In this document: piece after piece, positions 1 through 6,241 of the stretch
Position numbering within the stretch: the stretch's first letter is position 1
Layout of the letters: every line of letters begins with the position of its first letter
Source of the DNA: Gemmatimonadota bacterium
Lineage (GTDB): Bacteria; JBHIER01; G020348925
Assembly (NCBI GenBank): GCA_020348925.1
Contig: CP070758.1
Location: forward strand, 1,063,259-1,074,136
Reading direction: 5' to 3'
Length of the DNA stretch: 10,878 nucleotides
Translations under genes and position numbers: made by a program
Notes under the pieces: model-generated
Database searches by the model: none
Told to the model about the DNA's origin: nothing
Seen by the model: the letters and a program-made list of their open reading frames with translations, nothing else

Positions 1-1664
1 ACAATACCGATAGCGTCCAAGATATCAACCTGCCCGTCATCATTGCAGTCGGCACGGTCCATCGTCTCCTCGTCCAAAAGAACGTGACCCAAAATGTGGT
101 TCACAAGTAACAGCACATCCGTCACATCGATCTCGCCATCACCGTCCGCATCACCGCGCAACACCTCCGGTTCAACAGGACCTCCTTTCGGTTCGGAGTT
201 CCCCACGAACAGAACGTTCTGTTCCCCATAATTGGCGATAACGACATCAAGGACACCGTCACCATTGACATCACCAAGTTTGACTGCAGCGCTCACATCC
301 TTGATAGCGGGCAAGTGATTTGCCACTTCTTCAGCATAAAAACCGGAACCGGTATTGACGAGGAGGTGATTTTGTCGTCCCTCTGACATGAATTTGTTGT
401 TGGCCACGATGATGTCCAAATCACCATCACCATCGACATCCCCAAAATCCGCACCTCCCATACTCACGTCCTGTACCAGCGGGAGCCTCACATCTGTCTC
501 ATCCTCGAACATTCCCGCTCCATCATTGATCAGCAAGAAATTTTGTGAACCGTCTCGGCCGGGCCACACTGAGGTCGAATCGCTCGCCCAAAAAATATCA
601 AGATCATCATCATTGTCGGCATCGAAAAAGATGACGCCTCTGGTGCTATTTCCTCTGTGAGAAAGCCTCTCATGGGATTGATCGGTAAACCTACCGGAGC
701 CATCGTTCACCAGGATGCGGTTGTGTCCATAAGGGTTCGCAACCACAATGTCAACATCGCTATCGCCATCGATATCCCCTACGTCAAACCCAACATCAGA
801 ATAGAATCCGAGGGGCATCCTGACCCCCGTCTCATCGACGAAGAACCCCGAACCATCATTGATCAAGAGTGTTCCTTGTCCCCCTGCAACGAAAAAACAG
901 CTGCCAGGCCTGATACTATTCATTACAATAATATCCAGATCGTCATCCCCATCCACATCCACACATTTTGCATCCGTGCTGGCTGCAATGAACTGGGGCA
1001 GCCGCAATTCCGTCTCGTCATAAAATACACCGGTACCGTCATTTATCAACAGACGGTTGTGGCCGCTGAGTATTTCACAATCCGGCACCTGAAAGGCAAA
1101 ATTATTGGCGACGAAAATATCAAAATCCCCATCATTATCGACATCGCCAAATTCCACTCCCAAGCTGAAATCATCGTCCCGAGGCAATCGATTTTTCGTC
1201 TCATCATTGAAAATACCGAAGCCGTCATTTATGTACAAACGATTCTGCTGGCCGTCGGTATTCGCCATCAAAATATCGAGATCGTCGTCACCGTCAACAT
1301 CGCCGAGTTCAATATCAGTACTGAAATCGATCAAAGCTGGTAGCCTGAATTCGGTTTCGTCCAGAAAGAGCTGTTTTTCATTTTGAGTCACAGGGGGAAT
1401 GCTCGATGGCGCCTGACGAGTTGCCGAAGGCTTGAACGGCAACTCCGAGGGAACAACGCTAAGGGTACATTGATGTCCGTCTTGAAAAGTACAGATCTTC
1501 TTGGGCGCAACAATCGGCACTTCCCACATACGATGTGAAGCCGAATGATCCGAGGCGAACGATCCTGTGCCAAAACACAGACTGGTGACGATAATGAGAG
1601 CTGTAAGCAGAGAAAAACTTTTTCCCCTATTTCGTTCATTGAAAATTTTCATGGCGCTTGCCAT
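1..1664 (-). CDS. Secreted FG-GAP/VCBS-repeat protein with C-terminal dockerin (partial, 3' end beyond left edge)
   Basis: The minus-strand frame is open without a stop from ATG 1664-1662 to the left edge, giving 554 codons. The ATG follows GAGGTGA (1673-1667), with the GAGG core 5 nt away; a second in-frame ATG at 1652 is too far from it. Residues 1-37 form a signal peptide with a basic N-region, the hydrophobic core FSLLTALIIVTSLCFG and a possible cut after SFA. Seven calcium-loop repeats of the type GDVDGDGDLDIIVA begin near residues 122, 174, 236, 297, 348, 409 and 465. Most are linked by a recurring LLINDGxGxFxDET..RLP element, as in FG-GAP/VCBS beta-propellers. A type I dockerin follows, with loops DADGDGEID (from 505) and DCNDDGQVD (from 539) and the helix VTDVLLLVNHILG between them. 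The end is missing, so a T9SS-type C-terminal domain cannot be excluded. It probably binds calcium outside the cell; the ligand is unknown. Confidence 0.9.
   Translation of the reverse strand, partial: MASAMKIFNERNRGKSFSLLTALIIVTSLCFGTGSFASDHSASHRMWEVPIVAPKKICTFQDGHQCTLSVVPSELPFKPSATRQAPSSIPPVTQNEKQLFLDETEFRLPALIDFSTDIELGDVDGDDDLDILMANTDGQQNRLYINDGFGIFNDETKNRLPRDDDFSLGVEFGDVDNDGDFDIFVANNFAFQVPDCEILSGHNRLLINDGTGVFYDETELRLPQFIAASTDAKCVDVDGDDDLDIIVMNSIRPGSCFFVAGGQGTLLINDGSGFFVDETGVRMPLGFYSDVGFDVGDIDGDSDVDIVVANPYGHNRILVNDGSGRFTDQSHERLSHRGNSTRGVIFFDADNDDDLDIFWASDSTSVWPGRDGSQNFLLINDGAGMFEDETDVRLPLVQDVSMGGADFGDVDGDGDLDIIVANNKFMSEGRQNHLLVNTGSGFYAEEVANHLPAIKDVSAAVKLGDVNGDGVLDVVIANYGEQNVLFVGNSEPKGGPVEPEVLRGDADGDGEIDVTDVLLLVNHILGHVLLDEETMDRADCNDDGQVDILDAIGI
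229..1330 (-). repeat. Seven in-gene FG-GAP/VCBS repeats, about 51-62 codons each
   Basis: On the minus strand the first Asp codon of each calcium loop lies near 1301, 1145, 959, 776, 623, 440 and 272. The steps are 52, 62, 61, 51, 61 and 56 codons. Each loop is followed by a beta strand of the type LDIIVANN and most by an INDG.G.F.DET..RLP linker. Seven units match the blade number of an integrin-alpha-like propeller, but whether the ring closes is inference. Loop 5 (FFDADNDDDLDIFWA) lacks the usual Gly before the first Asp. Confidence 0.85.
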
Positions 1665-2470
1665 ATTCACCTCGTTCGTCGCCACTCTTCGTTGGACAGC
1701 ACTTCTCAATCTTTCGGATATAAAAGAAAAGCCGAGCTGCAAGAAGTAACAATGAGACTTCGGCAACCCGGCCATCTCTGAAAAAGATCCGTTGGCTTTG
1801 TGCCCCCCGATCACTCAGGGTTTACCTTTATCGAGTTCAATATCGACTCGTTATTGATGGGCTCTATTGTACTGATATCATTTTTTTGAACCCTGATCGA
1901 GAAGTGCTCCTGTGTCCGACAGCTATGCTCCTATTTCAGAAACCAATGCGATGATTTGGGGGGGTGACGAATATAAAGTGGTGGGAACTCCAAAAAACCC
2001 GGTCCTGCATCTCATACGACCGACAACAGAGCAATGGTCTCAACTGAGATTTGTTATCAGGATTTTTTGGACATAAAAAATCCGCCCTTCTGTCATCGCA
2101 ACGCCAAATATACCTTCAGAATTCATCGGATCAAGAAAAATCTCACACTTTTTTTAAAATGGCATTGAAATAACTTCTTACATATAGAGAGAAAAAAGTT
2201 TAATTTCAATAACTCATATAATATCAATGATTAAAAGAATACAAAGGAATATGCTCAGAGTGTCATATTTTGAACAGTGCCCTGGGGGGTTTGCCCTAAT
2301 TGTGGTGAGAACCCCGACAATCCGTTACAACAGTCCAATCATAATAATTCTGAAGTCCTACAGTGAAGAGAAAGTTCAACCTCGCTATCTTCATGGAGCT
2401 CATATTTATATATCATTTTTTGTAACTCTGTGATGAACAAGCACCGGCATCTCCCCTTCTCCGAGTTCAG
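1665..2470. other. Long divergent intergenic region, no supported gene
   Basis: About 800 nt between the 5' ends of two divergent genes. The right-hand part is strongly AT-rich. Short open frames here (for example 2227-2433) have no ribosome-binding site, recognisable domain or coding pattern. It holds several inverted repeats: CGAGT/ACTCG (1832-1836 and 1846-1850) nested in CAGGGTT/AACCCTG (1816-1822 and 1889-1895), GGATTTTTT/AAAAAATCC (2060-2068 and 2075-2083), and ATTGAAAT/ATTTCAAT (2164-2171 and 2203-2210). The promoter of the minus-strand gene must lie here. A weak candidate on the minus strand is TTCTTG, 17 nt, TATATC just upstream of that gene, but I would not rely on it. Confidence 0.6.
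2060..2083. promoter_or_regulatory. Perfect 9-bp AT-rich inverted repeat in the divergent intergenic region
   Basis: GGATTTTTT and AAAAAATCC are separated by six bases (GGACAT). The T and A runs in the stem make it unlike a GC-stem intrinsic terminator. It could be a hairpin in a long leader, a bidirectional transcript end or a protein-binding dyad. Only the symmetry is seen; the role is unknown. Confidence 0.4.
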
Positions 2471-2516
2471 AAAAAATAAAAAACTTGTTGACAAAGGTTC
2501 TTTAATGATATATTGT
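2471..2516 (+). promoter_or_regulatory. Sigma70-like promoter with upstream A-tract, for the M1 peptidase gene
   Basis: A consensus -35 box TTGACA (2488-2493) is followed after exactly 17 nt by TATTGT (2511-2516). An A-tract resembling an UP element (AAAAAATAAAAAA, 2471-2483) lies just upstream of the -35. Transcription would start near 2523, leaving a leader of about 88 nt before the ATG at 2612. The -10 box sits inside the first 37-bp dyad repeat, which suggests that a repressor could block it. Whether this organism's main sigma factor reads such boxes is unknown. Confidence 0.6.
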
Positions 2517-2577
2517 GTATCATTATTTCAGAGCTTTTGCAATGATATCTTGTGTATCATTATCTTAGAGCTTTTAC
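2504..2577. repeat. Two adjacent 37-bp direct repeats, each with an AATGATA-N7-TATCATT dyad
   Basis: Unit 1 is 2504-2540 and unit 2 is 2541-2577, with no gap and four differences in 37 positions. Each contains AATGATA, seven bases, TATCATT (2504-2524 and 2541-2561). Both dyads are fully conserved; the differences fall in the spacer and the tail. The first dyad overlaps the -10 box of the predicted promoter and the second lies in the early transcript. This is how paired operator sites look. As RNA, each dyad could also fold, with extra G-U pairs. The binding factor is unknown. Confidence 0.65.
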
Positions 2578-2611
2578 GTATCCTAAATATCCTTTTGGGG
2601 AGGGAAGACCC

Positions 2612-5600
2612 ATGAAAAGGGTAATGATTTTTTTGTTGATATTCGTGCTTTGTTCGACAGCAATATTCGGACAAGAGTTCGACAGAGATTACCTTCTTCA
2701 GAAGCGGAAAGTACGCGAACAAAGGAGAGAGACCCGCAATCAAATCCTCCAAAGGGCACTGTCTGAACAAGGACGATTGGTACCTGCTCAGGAAGATTAT
2801 GACGTCAGATTCTACGAACTCGACTTGAATATAGATCCTACTACAGAATCCATAACCGGAACGGTTACGATTCGTGCGGAAAGCGTAACTGATAACCTGA
2901 CCCAGGTTGTCGTCAATTTATCAAATACAATGACAGTTACAGGCGTATCGGGAGATGGTTCTGGATTCACGCACGTCGACGAGTTACTAACAATTGATCT
3001 GAACAGATCTTATAATCAGGATGAGACATTCCACATTTCGATCGCCTACACCGGAAATCCGGTTGAAGCTTACAGGGGCCTGGGATTTCATTTCGACACA
3101 TACGGTGGTGAACCAGCAATTTCCAATGACAGTTATCCCTATTTCGCCCGGAGTTGGTGGCCGTGTAAAGACGATCCCGCAGACAAAGCCGATTCAATAA
3201 GCATGATTATTACTGTTCCCGACGGTTTGACCGTCGTCTGCAACGGTAGTCTGAGAAGTGTGACGAACAATCCAGACAATACGACAACCTATTTTTGGCA
3301 CGAAGGATATCCCATATCTACCTATCTGGTCGCTCTTGCTGCCGCCAACTATTCCACCTTCTCAGACATCTACTACCCCCAGGACGGCGATCCGCTGGAA
3401 ATACTCTATTACGTTTTCCCGCAGGATTTGAACGCTGCCATGGAAGATTTCAATATCAACGTTGAAGCTATGGAATATTTCGTGTCAATCTATGGCGAAT
3501 ATCCATTTCTTGGTGAAAAATACGGGATTACAACCTACCTGAGCCCTTTCGGCGCTATGGAATATCAAACCATAACTTTTTATACTCCCGGACTGATAAC
3601 GGGCACCCACGACAACGATGACGTCGTGGTCCACGAATTGGCCCACATGTGGTGGGGCGATGCAGTAACGAACGCGGACTGGCACAGCACCTGGCTGAAC
3701 GAGGGCTTCGCCGTTTACTCCGAAGCCCTCTGGTTCGGATATCTCGGTGGCATGGATGTTTACCATGACTACATGGATATTACTGTGAATGCCTTGGGAT
3801 ATACGGAGCCTCTCTACCGGTACGATACCAGCGATCCTTGGGGAGTTGTGGCTGGTGTCGTCTACGATAAAGGTGCCTGGATCTTGCATATGCTCAGGTA
3901 TGTGGTGGGCGATGACACATTTTTCCAGATTCTCCTCGAGTACCGAGCGCAATACGAATTCGGAAATGTCACCACTGAAGATTTACAGGCCGTCTGCGAG
4001 CAGGTCTCCGGTCAGGATTTGAACTGGTTTTTCCAGGAATGGATATACGAATCCTGGCACCCTGAATACTACTGGGGATGGCACATCGAGAATGTCGTGG
4101 GCAATGAGTATGCCGTCAAAGGATTTATCGATCAAATTCAGGAGATTGGACCTATCTTCACGATGCCCCTGGATATCGGCATCGTCACGGCTGGCGGGGA
4201 TACCCTGTACGAAACCGTTTATTCTGACGAGCAGTCCGAGATTTTTCAACTCACTGTGAATGAAGAACCTGTTGAGCTGTTGCTGGATCCATTCAACTGG
4301 GTCTTGAAGGAGGCGCAGGGCGTCTTCACACCCCTGGTGAACTACGCGAGCTCCACCGTCCGGGACGACGGCGATAATGACGGTCGAGCCGATCCCGGTG
4401 AAGCGTTACAACTGACCCTGGAGATTTTCAACGCCGGTGTTTTTGCCTACGACTTGTCAGCCGAGCTGGACACGGACGATCCCGATGTGACGATCACCTC
4501 AGGAGCAACAGATTACGGTGACGTTCCCCACAACAATACCGTTGGGAACGATCAAACCCCGTTTCTTCTCAGCGTCCAGTCCTCGGCCGAAACTCACCTG
4601 ATTAAATTTTACATCTCCTTCACGGCCTCCAACGGGTATACAGGTCTCGACAGTTTCTATCTGACCGTCGGCTCGCCGTCGCTTTTACTGGTTGATGACG
4701 ACGGCGGTGAACAATACGAGAGAATCTACCAAGCCTATCTGGCCTCGGATGCGGTGCCCTTTCAGGTATGGGGAGCCGACAAGGAGGGGACACCCGGCGA
4801 TACGCTGGACGATTTCGAAGTGGTGATGTGGTGTACGGGACGGACTCGGGAAAACACCTTGACGGCAGCCGACCAAACGGCTCTCTCCGCTTACCTGGAC
4901 AACGGCGGACGACTCTTCCTCAGCGGCCAGGACATCGGGTACGACCTGGTTGCGTTGTCCAACGGTGTCGATTTTTACACGAATTATCTTCGCGCTGAGT
5001 TTGTTGAGGATGTATCACCGGAGGGCTTCTTACAGGGCGTCACCGGCGACCCGATCACAGGAGCGCTGGGTCTCCTTCTGGTGAGTCAAACAGTGAACAG
5101 CCCGGACGTGATCGCACCCTCCGTCGGGGCAAACGTGGCCCTGCAGTACAGCCCTTCGAGGGCGGCGGCCGGCCTTAAATACGGTGGTGATTATCGTCTC
5201 GTCTACTTCGCCGTCGGTCTGGAGGGATTTCAGGCCATAACCGGAGATATCGAACCCGTAAGGGAAACAGTGTTGTCCAATATCGTTCAATGGCTGCAAC
5301 ACGATCCCCAAAAAGGAGACGTGAACGAGGACGGCGCCATCAACATCCTGGACGTGGTCTGGGCCATCAACATCATACTCGGCTCGATCGATCCAGGACC
5401 ATCGCAACAGTGGTCCGCAGATTTCGACGACAACGGCTCCGTCAACGTCCTGGACGCCATCAAAATCGTAAATGAAATACTGGGGCCGGCGGGAATGAAG
5501 ATGTTACCGAACCTCGATAGGGAGAGAACGACAATTTGCGTTGAAATCGAGACCGACAAACCTCTTGCCGGAGCTCAGTTGAACATCGCCTTTGATCCCG

Positions 5601-6166
5601 AGCAGTGTACCCCCACCGCACCACTGGTGAAAAGAGGTGCTCTCGAAGCAGCTGCCTCAATGAATGAGAACGAGATGACTGTTCTTCTCTACAGTCTCGA
5701 GGGAAGACCCGTTCCCGAAGGTGGAACGCTCGTCGAAATTCCCTTGACAGTTTTGGATAACCAACCGGGTGGTCCGAACATCTGGTTGCAGGAATCGACC
5801 CTGGCCGGTGTGGATGGGCAAGAGATCTCCGGCCGGGTTACTGTGATCCGCCCCAAGGCGGCTTTTGAACTTCCAACCGGATTCGAGCTTTTCCAGAATG
5901 TTCCCAATCCATTCAATCCGGAGACCGAGATCCGTTTCGGTATTCCAGCCGGGTACGACGATGGATTGAGTGTTGTTCTGACAATATATAATGTCTTAGG
6001 CCAAAAGGTGCGTACACTTGTCCACGGCAAGTTTGAGGCCGGCTACTACACAGTCCGGTGGGATGGTTTGAACCATCAGGGCCATCCTGTGGCCAGTGGC
6101 CTCTATTTCTATCTGCTGGAGACGCCCGATTTCAGGACCATGAAGCGCATGGTTCTGATGAAATAA
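2612..6166 (+). CDS. Secreted M1-family zinc metallopeptidase with dockerin, cohesin-like and T9SS-type C-terminal domains
   Basis: A protein of 1184 residues. The ATG at 2612 follows GGGGAGGG (2597-2604) by 7 nt and begins a signal peptide (MKRVMIFLLIFVLCSTAIFG, cut near residue 20). Residues 62-235 resemble the M1 N-terminal beta domain. The catalytic part has GAMEY (314-318), HELAH (341-345) and NEGFA with Glu364, giving zinc ligands H341, H345 and E364, general base E342 and probable proton donor Y418 (YDKG). This predicts removal of N-terminal amino acids from peptides outside the inner membrane. GAMEY has Tyr where GxMEN has Asn, a variant I believe occurs in other bacterial M1 enzymes. 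Residues 560-685 look like an Ig-like beta domain and 688-895 a ThuA/GATase-like fold (LLLVDDDGG...GGRLFLSGQDIGYD). A type I dockerin spans 901-965, a cohesin-like sandwich about 970-1085 (PLAGAQLNIAFDPEQC), and the T9SS-type C-terminal domain 1089-1184 (NPFNP at 1099). Probably co-transcribed with the next gene. Confidence 0.92.
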   Translation: MKRVMIFLLIFVLCSTAIFGQEFDRDYLLQKRKVREQRRETRNQILQRALSEQGRLVPAQEDYDVRFYELDLNIDPTTESITGTVTIRAESVTDNLTQVVVNLSNTMTVTGVSGDGSGFTHVDELLTIDLNRSYNQDETFHISIAYTGNPVEAYRGLGFHFDTYGGEPAISNDSYPYFARSWWPCKDDPADKADSISMIITVPDGLTVVCNGSLRSVTNNPDNTTTYFWHEGYPISTYLVALAAANYSTFSDIYYPQDGDPLEILYYVFPQDLNAAMEDFNINVEAMEYFVSIYGEYPFLGEKYGITTYLSPFGAMEYQTITFYTPGLITGTHDNDDVVVHELAHMWWGDAVTNADWHSTWLNEGFAVYSEALWFGYLGGMDVYHDYMDITVNALGYTEPLYRYDTSDPWGVVAGVVYDKGAWILHMLRYVVGDDTFFQILLEYRAQYEFGNVTTEDLQAVCEQVSGQDLNWFFQEWIYESWHPEYYWGWHIENVVGNEYAVKGFIDQIQEIGPIFTMPLDIGIVTAGGDTLYETVYSDEQSEIFQLTVNEEPVELLLDPFNWVLKEAQGVFTPLVNYASSTVRDDGDNDGRADPGEALQLTLEIFNAGVFAYDLSAELDTDDPDVTITSGATDYGDVPHNNTVGNDQTPFLLSVQSSAETHLIKFYISFTASNGYTGLDSFYLTVGSPSLLLVDDDGGEQYERIYQAYLASDAVPFQVWGADKEGTPGDTLDDFEVVMWCTGRTRENTLTAADQTALSAYLDNGGRLFLSGQDIGYDLVALSNGVDFYTNYLRAEFVEDVSPEGFLQGVTGDPITGALGLLLVSQTVNSPDVIAPSVGANVALQYSPSRAAAGLKYGGDYRLVYFAVGLEGFQAITGDIEPVRETVLSNIVQWLQHDPQKGDVNEDGAINILDVVWAINIILGSIDPGPSQQWSADFDDNGSVNVLDAIKIVNEILGPAGMKMLPNLDRERTTICVEIETDKPLAGAQLNIAFDPEQCTPTAPLVKRGALEAAASMNENEMTVLLYSLEGRPVPEGGTLVEIPLTVLDNQPGGPNIWLQESTLAGVDGQEISGRVTVIRPKAAFELPTGFELFQNVPNPFNPETEIRFGIPAGYDDGLSVVLTIYNVLGQKVRTLVHGKFEAGYYTVRWDGLNHQGHPVASGLYFYLLETPDFRTMKRMVLMK

Positions 6167-6241
6167 GGCAATCGCGTGGACGTGTGTCCTGTGAAGCCAA
6201 TGAATCGGTGATGTATCACCATTTCAAAGGAGGATTGTAGG
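6167..6241 (+). promoter_or_regulatory. Intergenic spacer with perfect dyad GGTGAT-GT-ATCACC before the downstream ribosome-binding site
   Basis: The dyad at 6207-6220 ends 7 nt before the AGGAGG (6228-6233) of the next gene. No terminator or clear promoter is visible in the 75 nt, so the two genes are probably co-transcribed. The TGAT..ATCA half-sites resemble those of the 37-bp repeats upstream of the peptidase gene, but the spacing differs. It may be a small translational hairpin, a DNA-binding site or chance. Confidence 0.4.

Noticed and set aside
388-1343. Two plus-strand open frames (388-660 and 657-1343) covering the left part of the window
   Set aside because: They are antisense to the FG-GAP gene. 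The minus strand gives an unbroken 554-codon frame with a signal peptide and clear calcium-loop repeats, and the plus-strand products are low-complexity mirror images of those repeats.
1873-1887. TGATATCA followed by a T-run as an intrinsic terminator
   Set aside because: The palindrome has no loop and weak pairing, so it could not form a stable terminator stem.
2504-2561. Fur or Zur box at the peptidase promoter
   Set aside because: The ATGATA/TATCAT halves resemble these boxes, but the spacing (7-N7-7) does not fit the usual Fur 7-1-7 or Zur pattern, so no regulator is named.
2552-2611. Earlier in-frame GTG start for the peptidase
   Set aside because: It lies inside the second 37-bp repeat, has no ribosome-binding site and would put 20 residues before a good signal peptide. 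The ATG at 2612 has GGGGAGGG at the right distance.
2227-2615. Two short plus-strand frames (68 and 61 codons) upstream of the peptidase
   Set aside because: Neither has a ribosome-binding site or recognisable domain. The second runs across the promoter, the 37-bp repeats and the ribosome-binding site of the real gene.
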